A stretch of 64,000 bases of DNA from Flammeovirgaceae bacterium UBA1842 (GTDB lineage: Bacteria > Bacteroidota > Bacteroidia > Cytophagales > Cyclobacteriaceae): positions 186,001 through 250,000 of the forward strand of contig DDIU01000015.1 of the NCBI GenBank assembly GCA_002338655.1. Reading direction: 5' to 3'. Of the stretch, positions 9,278 through 16,542 are shown piece by piece. The stretch's first letter is position 1; every line of letters begins with the position of its first letter. The notes beneath the pieces were generated by a model. The model was given only the letters and a program-made list of their open reading frames with translations. It did not search any database and was not told the origin of the DNA. Both the position numbers and the translations under genes were made by a program.

Positions 9278-9556
9278 TTACCCTTGTCCTATACCCGCTT
9301 TGATCAGCTCTTCTTTAGAAATCCCCTGGTTTTCACAGCAGGATAAAAGTGAGCCATTCACAGCAATAGCAGGTACTTTTTTGATCCCATATTCTTCCAG
9401 CTTGCTCAGACAGGTCTTGTCTTCACACTGCTTCACCAAATCATAAATGGTGATATCGCATTGCTCACAAGCCAGGTCTTTCACCACTTGAACTACCGGG
9501 TCGCAAACAGGGCAGTTTGCTGTAAATATTTCTACTTGTCTTTTCATCTTTTCCAC
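9278..9556 (-). CDS. Thioredoxin/glutaredoxin-like protein with CPVC motif
   Basis: 92 residues. The N-terminal strand VEIFTANCPVCDPVV carries a CxxC redox motif (CPVC), and the cis-Pro loop is present as KVPAIAVNG, so the thioredoxin fold is complete though small. Further Cys pairs (ACEQC, CEDKTC, SCCENQ) are unusual for a plain glutaredoxin and suggest metal binding as well as disulfide exchange. There is no signal peptide. Proteins of this kind occur in mer-like clusters, where they may reduce or relay bound metal; that role is inferred. A second in-frame ATG at 9547 is also possible. Confidence 0.7.
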   Translation of the reverse strand: MEKMKRQVEIFTANCPVCDPVVQVVKDLACEQCDITIYDLVKQCEDKTCLSKLEEYGIKKVPAIAVNGSLLSCCENQGISKEELIKAGIGQG

Positions 9557-9666
9557 TTTTTAAAATGTTCATTTTATATTTTAGAGATTCTCTCCGGATA
9601 AGAACAATTCAAAGGTAAGTTCGGGGGTGGGGTGGTAGCCAAGGATAAATAGCTAGAAAATTTGAT

Positions 9667-10052
9667 TTATTTTTTTGTGAGGATAAAGGTTAATATAGGA
9701 AGCAGGAAAATGGACAAAAACGGAGAAAGGCCGATATTTGTGAAGGGTAGTAAGGGCATTGACTCATCATATTGCCACAAGCCCAAGATCAGCGCAATTT
9801 TTTCAGCCGCGATAGATACCAAGGCACTAAAGGCTAAGGTTGTAGCGACTTTCGCTGCAGTAAAGCAATGTATCCAGCCTGTATTTTTGAAAATAGCGGC
9901 TACTAAAAAAATATACCATAAAAATTAGCAGCGCCTCCCCCAATGCACAGAGCAGAAAATATATCTGCCTCATCCATTCAGTGTAATTCGCATACAGGGA
10001 AAAACCACAGGTTCTCTCAGAGAAAACTCAAGATGAAGCCTGTAGTAGCCAT
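9667..10052 (-). pseudogene. Frameshifted small integral-membrane protein gene
   Basis: Three frames on the minus strand join into one hydrophobic protein. It opens with the ATG on 10050-10052 (MATTGFILSF), continues one frame over as GFSLYANYTEWMRQIYFLL and LCALGEALLIFMVYF, and after a T7 run (plus-strand A-run near 9905-9911) continues in a third frame with IFKNTGWIHCFTAAKVATT, LGLWQYDESMPLLPFTNIG and LPILTFILTKK before TAA. Removing one T from a T4 run and one from the T7 run restores a 127-residue protein with about four membrane helices. Both lesions are extra bases in homopolymers, so either a real pseudogene or a sequencing error is possible. Family not recognised. It lies 16 bp after the CsoR-like gene. 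Confidence 0.6.
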
Positions 10053-10068
10053 GAATAAGTAAACTGAC

Positions 10069-10440
10069 TTATTCGTTCTCCTTGCCATTACCTGAGCCTA
10101 TACGTTGTTTTAATTCAGCAATCTCCTTCATCATAGTGGTGAGATTGTCTAGTTGCAGATTGGGAAACTGTTGTCGGATAAATTCTATGCGGTCTTCGTA
10201 ACCACAATTGCCGGGACAGGCTTCAACGGTTTCCGAAATTTTAATGGCAAGAGCTTTCCGGTAGGCTTCATCCAGTAATAAATAATGAGCCTTATCAAGT
10301 CCTTTTTGCGCAGCTTTGAACTGTAGCAGAATTTTTTCCGGATCCTTTCCTTCATCCAGCATTTTTATCAAACCTTCTACCTGCCCTTTGATGCTCTGCA
10401 AGCGTGTCTTTATATCTTTTGTTAGATCTTTGGGTATCAT
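10069..10440 (-). CDS. CsoR/RcnR-family metal-sensing repressor
   Basis: 123 residues. The all-helical DUF156 fold is recognisable from TRLQSIKGQVEGLIKMLDEG at the start and ILLQFKAAQKGLDKAHYLLL in the middle. Canonical CsoR uses a Cys-His-Cys site for Cu(I). Here the corresponding positions appear to be non-liganding (KDPEKILLQ, DEAYRKAL), while a CPGNC motif near residues 75-79 and a C-terminal helical extension are added. It may therefore sense a different ion or a persulfide, or use a different site. It is a cytosolic tetrameric DNA-binding repressor by family and probably controls the adjacent metal genes. Confidence 0.8.
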   Translation of the reverse strand: MIPKDLTKDIKTRLQSIKGQVEGLIKMLDEGKDPEKILLQFKAAQKGLDKAHYLLLDEAYRKALAIKISETVEACPGNCGYEDRIEFIRQQFPNLQLDNLTTMMKEIAELKQRIGSGNGKENE

Positions 10441-10516
10441 AATGCTTCAGATTTTATTAAAGGTACGTTTCCGTCCGGGGTGGTGAACAAAAATTGTGTA
10501 TGTTTTTTAATTTCAA

Positions 10517-11869
10517 TTAAACCATAGACCCGATATCCGAACCCATAGAGGGATAGGAATAGACCATGTTCCTGATGTCGGCAACTTTTAGTTTTGCCCG
10601 AATAGCCATCGCAAAAAGGTTGATCATTTCTTCCGCATGAGGGCCGATGATATGAGCGCCTAAAATGTAGCCTTCTTTATCAGAAATGACCTTATAAGCA
10701 TAGGTTGACTCATTGATCCGTTTGGCATTGTACCAGCTTGATGCGGAGCCGTCTTTCACCTGATATTCTAAACCTGACTTCTTTGCCTGTGCTTCCGTCA
10801 TGCCAACCGCGGCAAGTGTGGGCAAGGTAAAGACTGAACTGGGCATTTCCGTGTAGTCAGGCTTTTTGGAGTTACCCCGTATAATATTGGTTGCCACTGC
10901 ATGGCCTTCCATAACTGCAACAGGTGTGAGATTGAGACCTTTGCTATCAGCCGCATCACCTGCTGCATATACCCGTTCATTGGTTAAACTTTGTAGGTAT
11001 TCATTTACGTCAATCCCTTTCTTGCCGTAGGAAATGTTTGCCTTTTCCAGGTTCATGCCATCCAACTCCGGTACTCTACCTGCTGCATTCACCACCAAAT
11101 TCGTTTGAATAGTTTTTTCACCCCCTTTTGATTCTGCCTTTACGGTATAGCCATTATCCTTTTTTTCAACTGCAACCACATCCCACTCAAGGTGAAGTTC
11201 AATCCCCAATTCTTCAGTAGCTTTGACCAAGTGCTTCACGATATCAGGCTCAAAGCTTTCTAAAGGCATTTTGCTTCTGTGGAATATGGTCACTTTACTT
11301 CCGGCCCTGACAGCCAGGTGGGCAAACTCCATCGCTATATATCCGCCTCCAATAAAAGCGATTTCCTTAGGAAGCTCTTCCAGGTTTAGAAAATCCGTGC
11401 TGTCAATGGGTAAGTCACCTCCAGGTATATCAAGGATTACCGGTCGGGCACCTGTAGCTATCACTATTTTATCAGCTTCCAGTAGGTCGTCTCCGATGCA
11501 CACCGTGTTTTCAGATTCAAAGCTGGCTGCTCCGTGAAACATGTCTACACCCGCTTTTTCATATCCTTTCTCTACACCTTTGGGCATTTTGGAGACAAAG
11601 TCGTTTTTGTAGGCCATCAGATCCTGCCAGTTAATAGAGATATCTCCTTGAATGCCAATCCCTTTCATTTTATTGGCCCGGTCTATAATTTCAGCAGCTC
11701 CGACTAATATTTTCTTAGGATCACAACCGCGTAGTGCGCACGTTCCCCCATACGGTCTGGAATCTGTAACGGCAGTCTTTAGTCCTTTTTTAGCACATTT
11801 ATTGGCAATGGTCATTCCTCCCATGCCTGATCCGATTACAATCACATCGTATTTTTTCATCAGCAGCAA
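10517..11869 (-). CDS. MerA-like FAD/NAD(P)-dependent disulfide oxidoreductase
   Basis: 450 residues of the pyridine nucleotide-disulfide oxidoreductase class. The FAD-binding motif VIGSGMGGMTIANKCA lies at the N-terminus, the redox-active pair is GGTCALRGCDPKK (C-x4-C), the NAD(P) motif is IAFIGGGYIAMEFAH near residue 170, and the second FAD motif is VYAAGDAAD near 300. The C-terminal His-x-Thr-x-x-Glu dyad of lipoamide dehydrogenase is replaced by YSYPSMGSDIG, and there is neither an N-terminal HMA domain nor the C-terminal Cys pair of MerA. It is thus not canonical mercuric reductase. Its position with merP/merT-like genes suggests a role in metal or thiol reduction. It overlaps the GDCCVxC gene by 10 bp. 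Confidence 0.8.
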   Translation of the reverse strand: MLLMKKYDVIVIGSGMGGMTIANKCAKKGLKTAVTDSRPYGGTCALRGCDPKKILVGAAEIIDRANKMKGIGIQGDISINWQDLMAYKNDFVSKMPKGVEKGYEKAGVDMFHGAASFESENTVCIGDDLLEADKIVIATGARPVILDIPGGDLPIDSTDFLNLEELPKEIAFIGGGYIAMEFAHLAVRAGSKVTIFHRSKMPLESFEPDIVKHLVKATEELGIELHLEWDVVAVEKKDNGYTVKAESKGGEKTIQTNLVVNAAGRVPELDGMNLEKANISYGKKGIDVNEYLQSLTNERVYAAGDAADSKGLNLTPVAVMEGHAVATNIIRGNSKKPDYTEMPSSVFTLPTLAAVGMTEAQAKKSGLEYQVKDGSASSWYNAKRINESTYAYKVISDKEGYILGAHIIGPHAEEMINLFAMAIRAKLKVADIRNMVYSYPSMGSDIGSMV

Positions 11870-12078
11870 TTGTTTTTACCACCTTCCTGAATGGGAGGAC
11901 AGGCATTTGTTCCATAGCTGCAATACACGCAGCAATCACCTTGTTTTGGCTTTAATACTTCTTGGCAGTTTTCACATTCGTAAAAGTATTGGCATGCATC
12001 CGTAGGCATAGTTTCTTCTTTTTGATGTCCACAGTTTGGACAGGTAATGGTGGATTGTAATACGATCTCTTTTTCCAT
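11860..12078 (-). CDS. GDCCVxC domain-containing small zinc-ribbon-like protein
   Basis: 72 residues. An N-terminal CPNCGHQKEE knuckle and a CENCQEVL pair form a zinc-ribbon, followed by the family signature GDCCVYCSYGTNACPPIQ and a terminal NNCC. Members of this family, some of them selenoproteins, occur in mercury-resistance clusters. Here all signature positions are encoded as Cys with no in-frame TGA. The function is unknown; metal transfer to the neighbouring flavoprotein is a reasonable guess. It is translationally coupled to that gene by a 10 bp overlap. Confidence 0.85.
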   Translation of the reverse strand: MEKEIVLQSTITCPNCGHQKEETMPTDACQYFYECENCQEVLKPKQGDCCVYCSYGTNACPPIQEGGKNNCC

Positions 12079-12080
12079 TA

Positions 12081-12413
12081 TTAATCGATTTTAGGTTTTA
12101 GTACTTCTGCTTTATAGGTTGTTTTTTCTTCAATTGCTGCAATAAGCTGTTCAGGTTGGGTTTGTTTGGGGTCATAATCCACTACAGCTATATCTCCCGG
12201 ATATTGCACTGAGTTGTCAACCACCCCTTTTGTTTCTTTCAAAACCTTGTAGAGATGACTGGCACAACCGGCACAGGTGAGCCCGGTGACTTTGATCTTA
12301 ACTGTCTCACTTTTCTGAATAGTTTTGACTGTTTTTTGAGGATCAGCAGATTGTGCCATTCCATGTCCTGCAAGCAAGAAGATGAATGCTAGGCTGAAAA
12401 TTATGGGTTTCAT
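12081..12413 (-). CDS. MerP-like periplasmic HMA protein
   Basis: 110 residues. The signal peptide FSLAFIFLLAGHGMAQ is followed by one HMA domain with the metal site GLTCAGCASHLYKVL (C-x2-C) and the closing segment AAIEEKTTYKAEVL. This is the standard MerP layout: a periplasmic carrier that hands Hg(II), or another soft cation, to MerT. It lies 4 bp after the MerTP-like gene and 2 bp before the GDCCVxC gene. Confidence 0.82.
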   Translation of the reverse strand: MKPIIFSLAFIFLLAGHGMAQSADPQKTVKTIQKSETVKIKVTGLTCAGCASHLYKVLKETKGVVDNSVQYPGDIAVVDYDPKQTQPEQLIAAIEEKTTYKAEVLKPKID

Positions 12414-12417
12414 TTTT

Positions 12418-13071
12418 CTATTGATTTAAGGTTTCTTCTTTTATAATTTTCTTGCCAGTGACTTTATAGCCAGTGGCTTCCTCCACCGCAGTTGCCAATT
12501 GCTCAACAGATACTTTTGATTGATCAAACTTTACCAATGCAATACCGTTTTCGTAGGAAGAAGAAGCTTCGAGAACGCCTTCGCTATTATTAAGTGCTGC
12601 ATTCACGCTATGCTCACAACCGGTGCAGGTCATGCCTTTGATACTAAGCTCAGCATTCAGAATATCATTTTCACTTACCACGATAACATTGGATGTATTG
12701 CTATTGTCAGAGAAAAAGATGCCGGAATAAGTCGGAAAAGCAAGCATCAATACCGCAAAGACGGTAACGATTCCCAGAAACTTCTTAGACTGCCAAAAGG
12801 AAGGACGCTCATCGTCTTCACAGGCACAATCGATTTCCTCCTGTGTCCTGGGTTTTAATTTCTGATACCAGGCAAATCCTAACACCAAAACGGTAAGGCC
12901 TATTAAATAAGGTCTGAAAGGTTCCATCCATGAAAAGGACGAAGCAATGCCTCCAATCCCTGCCAGCGTGGCAAAAACGGGGGTAATACAACAAAGCGAA
13001 GCAGTGAAGGCTACTAACAATCCGGCTCCTATACTTTTGGAGGATGTATTTGTTTGATTTGAATTGCTCAT
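12418..13071 (-). CDS. merT: MerTP-type mercuric transporter (MerT fused to an HMA domain)
   Basis: 217 residues. The N-terminal half is a three-helix MerT with the vicinal Cys pair in the first helix (FTASLCCITPVFATLAG), the WMEPFRPYLIGL linker and a Cys-bearing loop (IDCACEDDE). After the third helix (~110-127) comes a periplasmic HMA domain with SIKGMTCTGCEHSVNAAL (C-x2-C, about residues 145-165). This fusion of transporter and carrier is known in Bacteroidota mercury operons. It begins inside the stop of the ArsR gene (ATGA overlap at 13068-13071), showing translational coupling with its likely regulator. Confidence 0.88.
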   Translation of the reverse strand: MSNSNQTNTSSKSIGAGLLVAFTASLCCITPVFATLAGIGGIASSFSWMEPFRPYLIGLTVLVLGFAWYQKLKPRTQEEIDCACEDDERPSFWQSKKFLGIVTVFAVLMLAFPTYSGIFFSDNSNTSNVIVVSENDILNAELSIKGMTCTGCEHSVNAALNNSEGVLEASSSYENGIALVKFDQSKVSVEQLATAVEEATGYKVTGKKIIKEETLNQ

Positions 13072-13442
13072 GATACTGATGCTGTCTTATTGTTATTAAA
13101 TAAGCTGTCTAGTACAGGTCTTATTACCTTGATACTATCTTCTATTAAAGAGTAGAAGACCGTTTGTCCCACCTTCTCACTGGTTACAAGGCCTCCTTCT
13201 CTCAGTTTCTTCAGATGTTGGGAAATGGCTGGCACGGTCATTTCCAAAATGTCACTCAGGTCACAGGGACAAAGTTTGTTTTCCTTGCTGAGCAGATAGA
13301 GAATTTTTAAGCGGACTTCATTGCCCGACAGGCTCAATGCCTTAGCTACGGTAGCTATTGATGGTGTTACTTTGTTAATTTCTTCTTTGCACTGTTGGAT
13401 CTGCTCAACATCTGCAAAAACACGGATACACGATTTACTCAT
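13068..13442 (-). CDS. ArsR/SmtB-family metal-responsive repressor of the mer-like operon
   Basis: 124 residues. The winged-helix DNA-binding domain is clear (PAISQHLKKLREGGLVTSEK, wing KVGQTVFYSL). The recognition-helix-adjacent KLCPCDLSDIL motif resembles the metal-binding CxC of ArsR and CadC, and extra Cys lie near the N-terminus (C5, C18). By family it binds operator DNA without metal and lets go when metal binds. It is the first gene of the mer-like operon (arsR, merTP, merP, GDCCVxC, flavoprotein), overlaps merTP by 4 bp, and has two matching palindromes just upstream, so autoregulation is likely. Confidence 0.88.
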   Translation of the reverse strand: MSKSCIRVFADVEQIQQCKEEINKVTPSIATVAKALSLSGNEVRLKILYLLSKENKLCPCDLSDILEMTVPAISQHLKKLREGGLVTSEKVGQTVFYSLIEDSIKVIRPVLDSLFNNNKTASVS

Positions 13443-13450
13443 ACTCTTAC

Positions 13451-13472
13451 TATTTAAGCAACTACTTAAATA
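13451..13472. promoter_or_regulatory. ArsR operator palindrome, promoter-distal copy
   Basis: Inverted repeat TATTTAAG-N6-CTTAAATA directly upstream (9 bp) of the ArsR start codon. The core TTTAAG-N6-CTTAAA is shared with a second palindrome 41 bp away, centre to centre. The form and position fit an ArsR/SmtB operator. Confidence 0.7.
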
Positions 13473-13493
13473 ACGAAGATCGGAAAATAAAAG

Positions 13494-13511
13494 TTTAAGT
13501 AAATGCTTAAA
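13494..13511. promoter_or_regulatory. ArsR operator palindrome, promoter-proximal copy
   Basis: Inverted repeat TTTAAG-TAAATG-CTTAAA with the same arm sequence and 6 bp spacer as the copy at 13451-13472. The 41 bp centre spacing is close to four helical turns, so two dimers could bind the same DNA face. Confidence 0.7.
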
Positions 13512-13523
13512 TATATTGGATTA

Positions 13524-13531
13524 CAAAAATA
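13524..13531 (-). promoter_or_regulatory. Candidate -7 promoter box for the mer-like operon
   Basis: Minus-strand TATTTTTG matches TAnnTTTG and lies 13 bp upstream of the nearer operator, so a start site here would place both operators in or just after the promoter. No clear -33 element was seen. Confidence 0.3.
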
Positions 13532-13537
13532 TTAGAT

Positions 13538-14104
13538 TTAATGCACCTTCATATGCCCGTTCAAAGCTTTTATGGAATGAAAGCCTTTGCCACATTCTTT
13601 ACACTGGAAGTCTTGTTTACTTTGGTCGTTTACACCATTGTTTACAGATTTGTAAACGGACTTTTTTCTTACCGAGCGCTTGTTTTCAGCGATTTTATCC
13701 ACAAACAATTCAGCATAGCTGTAACCTGTAAACGCTAAAACGCCAGCTAGAAATATTTTGGTGAATCCAGTAATTATTTCAGGGTGAACAAATGATAAAG
13801 GGTTGTAATACAGCAGGTTGATGATAAAAACGAAAATCGCATACAGTGCTGGCTTTCGCTTGATCACGTGGATGGTAAATACCAGTATAGTTAGGTCAAA
13901 GCTGATTGCATAAAACAGTGCGTAAGTGTTCTTCCAAAGATCATTACCTTCAAAGGGCGACACAGTATAAAACAACTGATGGGAGTGCATAACCATGGGA
14001 ATGGTACCGGCTATCACTACGATAAAGATAAACTTTCGGGAATAGAGAAAAGCCTCAAATCGCTCAAATGCTCCAGTTTTATTATTTTCTTCCATTATTT
14101 TCAA
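13538..14104 (-). CDS. Membrane protein with a C-terminal classical C2H2 zinc finger
   Basis: 188 residues. About four membrane helices (residues ~27-50, 62-82, 88-108 and 113-132) are followed by a basic, Asn/Ser-rich linker and a zinc finger at the very end: FQCKECGKGFHSIKALNG, then HMKVH. The ligands C168, C171, H184 and H188 keep the exact C-x2-C-x12-H-x3-H spacing of eukaryotic TFIIIA-type fingers, and H188 is the last residue. The KALNGHMKVH helix recalls plant finger helices. No function is known. The topology would put the finger in the cytoplasm if the N-terminus is inside. It lies upstream of the mer-like operon and downstream of mobile-element genes. Confidence 0.65.
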   Translation of the reverse strand: MKIMEENNKTGAFERFEAFLYSRKFIFIVVIAGTIPMVMHSHQLFYTVSPFEGNDLWKNTYALFYAISFDLTILVFTIHVIKRKPALYAIFVFIINLLYYNPLSFVHPEIITGFTKIFLAGVLAFTGYSYAELFVDKIAENKRSVRKKSVYKSVNNGVNDQSKQDFQCKECGKGFHSIKALNGHMKVH

Positions 14105-14151
14105 GGTTTCTCACACCACATCAACAGTCGGTCCAGTGATGCCAGCTATAG

Positions 14152-14403
14152 CTAAACTCTTGCACCTCTTTTAAATCTCGCCAGCTCATTGCTATTGGGT
14201 TTATTTTCATAAATAATGGCTGTCTCCCATTGTCCTTTGAAGGTTTCCATGAGCATTTTCTCCAATCTGCGGATGCCTAGGGCCTGGTTGGGGTTTGCCC
14301 GTTTATGGGTTTTGTCAAAGCTGTAAAACGTTCGGCAGTTGCCATCGTAAAACCACACTATGCATTTAGTGAGTGCTTCTCGCTGCATATTTTCATTGAG
14401 CAT
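14152..14403 (-). CDS. Hypothetical mobile-element protein
   Basis: 83 residues, not recognised. It has an N-terminal beta-rich stretch (TKCIVWFYDGNCRTFYSFD) and a basic second half (LGIRRLEKMLMETFKGQWET). There is no signal peptide or membrane segment. The start overlaps the end of the replication-like gene by 11 bp, so the two are cotranslated, which suggests an accessory role in maintenance of the element. An alternative start is the internal ATG five codons later. Confidence 0.5.
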   Translation of the reverse strand: MLNENMQREALTKCIVWFYDGNCRTFYSFDKTHKRANPNQALGIRRLEKMLMETFKGQWETAIIYENKPNSNELARFKRGARV

Positions 14404-15661
14404 GGGCTGGTTGTTTACGTTTGAGTTTTTGCAGCTGTAAACTGCTATTTAAACATTGCTGATAAGCTTGCATCAGCGATTCATCCCGATAATCGGCCAA
14501 TCGTTTCTGCTGAATGCGGAAGAGTTGTAAACGAGTTTTTTCACGGAAACGGCCTTTGTTCTGTTCATGCTGCTGCCATTCCGCTTTAACCTGCTGGAGC
14601 AGGAGTTGGTTACGAATCTCAATTTTTAGCGTTTCCTGCTTCACATACCACTGCCAGGTCTTTTTGAAGCCATTGCGCTTGTTATTGGGATGGAAGTAAA
14701 TGTGGGGTTTGGGTATCCAGTGGCCAGGGCTTCTGGCCAGCCAACGAGCAACCATATTGACCCGGTTAAAAGCTGTATCTTGGTACTTGAGCCACTCTTT
14801 TTGTGTTGCGTTCCACTGGAATTTGCCATAAACCGACTCCCAGATCAGGTTGAGGATTTCCCGTTCCTCCGGCTCGGAAATAATCAAATCCGGATAAAGC
14901 ACTTTTCGGGTATAATCCCAAAATTGCCGTATGAGTGAAAGTAAGAAAATGCGCCCCGCCCCGGCCTGTTGTTCCTGTTTTTCGGCTTTACACTGCCTTT
15001 CAGGAGCTTTTACTTGCCTTTCTGGGGCAGGGTTAGCATTTTCCTCCGTGTTCTTGTCTTGTTCATGTCCTGTTCCTGTGGCTTTGCCACTCTCGTGACC
15101 GTAGGGAACTCCGCTTATTTGAGTTCCTGACTTATCCACCTTGCTATTATTATTTAATTGTTCTTGTTGTTCATGAACTAAAGGGTGAAAATTTTTCGCT
15201 TTTTCATAAAAAAGAGAGGCTACATCTCCGATTTTCACCACGTTATCCCCATAGTTGGTAGATAACTTGGCCATGCCCAGGACAACCGGATTGAGCCAGA
15301 TTTCTACACCTCCTTTGCCACAATGTTGTTCTTTAGCGATGAAGCCTGCATTCACTAATCGCTCCCGGTGATTGATGATGGTGCGTTTCGTGCAGCCCTT
15401 GCATTTGGCCAGGCTCTCATTGTAGGTGTTGAAGCCAGGCAGGTTGTCAGGATCAAGGGTATCCAACTGGGCCACTTTGTTGAGTTGTTTGAGGTAAAGT
15501 CGAATCATCAGCTCTGCAGTAGCCCGCTGGTTGGCATTAAGTTTTTGGGTGAGTTGGGTTTGCCGGTTGTTATATGCATCAATAAAGCTTTTGGTCTTGC
15601 TGAAGACTTCACCAAAGTCAAAATGAAACCTTTGATTATTGGGCTTATCTTTTGTTGTCAT
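14393..15661 (-). CDS. Rep-like winged-helix protein of a mobile element
   Basis: 422 residues. The N-terminal ~130 residues hold a helix-turn-helix (GCTKRTIINHRERLVNAGFI) that fits a replication-initiator or plasmid regulatory fold. A polar, Gln/Glu/Lys-rich low-complexity linker spans about 165-235. The C-terminal region contains basic helical segments (KTWQWYVKQETLKIEIRNQ and KRLADYRDESLMQAYQQC). No catalytic motif is visible. The gene context (excisionase-like HTH protein upstream, integrase further on) suggests replication or mobilisation of the element. The family assignment is inferred, not recognised. Confidence 0.55.
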   Translation of the reverse strand: MTTKDKPNNQRFHFDFGEVFSKTKSFIDAYNNRQTQLTQKLNANQRATAELMIRLYLKQLNKVAQLDTLDPDNLPGFNTYNESLAKCKGCTKRTIINHRERLVNAGFIAKEQHCGKGGVEIWLNPVVLGMAKLSTNYGDNVVKIGDVASLFYEKAKNFHPLVHEQQEQLNNNSKVDKSGTQISGVPYGHESGKATGTGHEQDKNTEENANPAPERQVKAPERQCKAEKQEQQAGAGRIFLLSLIRQFWDYTRKVLYPDLIISEPEEREILNLIWESVYGKFQWNATQKEWLKYQDTAFNRVNMVARWLARSPGHWIPKPHIYFHPNNKRNGFKKTWQWYVKQETLKIEIRNQLLLQQVKAEWQQHEQNKGRFREKTRLQLFRIQQKRLADYRDESLMQAYQQCLNSSLQLQKLKRKQPAHAQ

Positions 15662-15851
15662 GACGTCTAAGGTTTTTGAGTTCTTCCAGAGAGGTGATGA
15701 TCGCTTTAGAAAAGCGAATTTTCTCGCAAACTTCTTTATCCAACAAGGGGATGTTTTTCTCCCCGAATTCTTTCAGCAGAAAGTTGTAAACAAGTTTACA
15801 CCGGTCATGCTCTTTCTGTATAAAATTGATCTGTTCTTGTAATGAAGCCAT
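15645..15851 (-). CDS. Small helical mobile-element protein
   Basis: 68 residues from the ATG on 15849-15851 (MASLQEQINFIQKEHDRCK). A longer frame to 16067 exists but its N-terminal part is a shadow of the HTH gene at 15880, so the short start is preferred. The protein is predicted to be helical and charged, ending RRHDNKR. The stop lies inside the start region of the Rep-like gene (17 bp overlap), indicating coupling. Function unknown. Confidence 0.5.
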   Translation of the reverse strand: MASLQEQINFIQKEHDRCKLVYNFLLKEFGEKNIPLLDKEVCEKIRFSKAIITSLEELKNLRRHDNKR

Positions 15852-15879
15852 GTTTACAGGGTTTACAGTATGTTTACAA

Positions 15880-16176
15880 TCAGTAGCTAGGCACATTACG
15901 CTCCAGGTAGTCCAGGATACTTTTCTTAGAATAGCGGATGATCCGGCCATGTTTGGTAAATTTGATGGCTTCAATATCGCGCAGTTCCTGTAGCTTGGTT
16001 TTGCTGCGGATTCCGAGAAGCTTCTTGGCTTCATCAGTAGAAAGCCAGTCATTGGCCGGATCGGCATTGGCCAGGGCTTCTTCTTTAGCTTCCTTCAATG
16101 CCTGTTTGAACATGTCCATCAGCTCACGGTGCATACGCTGATAGGCTTCTTTTTCAAAGACAATTATTTCCATCAC
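15880..16176 (-). CDS. Excisionase-like helix-turn-helix protein
   Basis: 98 residues. After a helical N-terminus, the segment DWLSTDEAKKLLGIRSKTK followed by IEAIKFTKHGRIIRYSKKSI forms the MerR/Xis-type winged HTH of the HTH_17 class, common beside integrases in Bacteroidota elements. It likely acts as a recombination directionality factor or a regulator of element genes; which of the two is not shown. It overlaps the end of the small gene at 16173 by 4 bp (ATGA). Confidence 0.75.
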   Translation of the reverse strand: MMEIIVFEKEAYQRMHRELMDMFKQALKEAKEEALANADPANDWLSTDEAKKLLGIRSKTKLQELRDIEAIKFTKHGRIIRYSKKSILDYLERNVPSY

Positions 16177-16361
16177 TTTGCAGTTAAATGTTGTTCAAGC
16201 ACCGAGAACACCTCCCGGCTGATCAGATACTGATGACTGCTGTGAATCAACTTGTCATTTTGCGGCAGACTTGTTCCTTTTAAAGCTTGCATGAGATTAT
16301 CCTTGTTCACCCAGCGGGTGGATAGGATTACGGAATGTAGATTTTGATTTGATACAGCCAT
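16173..16361 (-). CDS. Small hypothetical protein of the mobile element
   Basis: 62 residues from the ATG near 16361 (MAVSNQNLHSVILSTRWVN); the frame extends to 16421, adding 20 residues without clear coding character. The stop overlaps the start of the excisionase-like gene (ATGA), the main support for it being real. Predicted cytoplasmic. Not recognised; by position it could be another small DNA-binding accessory. Confidence 0.4.
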   Translation of the reverse strand: MAVSNQNLHSVILSTRWVNKDNLMQALKGTSLPQNDKLIHSSHQYLISREVFSVLEQHLTAK

Positions 16362-16542
16362 CTTTGATCTGTTTATGACTGTAAAGAGAAGGTTTATTTC
16401 CATATGAAAACAGTCCTTCACCGGTCCCAGTTACCCCTAAAATAAGATTCAAACTACTGTATTTCAGATGATTATAAAGTCGGTTTTTTGAAAAACTTTT
16501 TATTGATACTTCTAAAGAACACACGTATATTCGGTTTTAACA

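Noticed and set aside
9662..9928. Plus-strand 88-codon frame
   Set aside because: The minus strand of the same region has a better, though frameshifted, membrane protein, and the plus frame has no family features.
10517..11869. Canonical mercuric reductase merA
   Set aside because: The C-terminal Cys pair and the N-terminal HMA domain are absent and the His/Glu dyad is replaced, so only a MerA-like annotation is justified.
16297..16524. Overlapping 75-codon minus-strand frame
   Set aside because: It overlaps the small gene at 16173, which is coupled by ATGA to the excisionase-like gene. The alternative frame has no such support.
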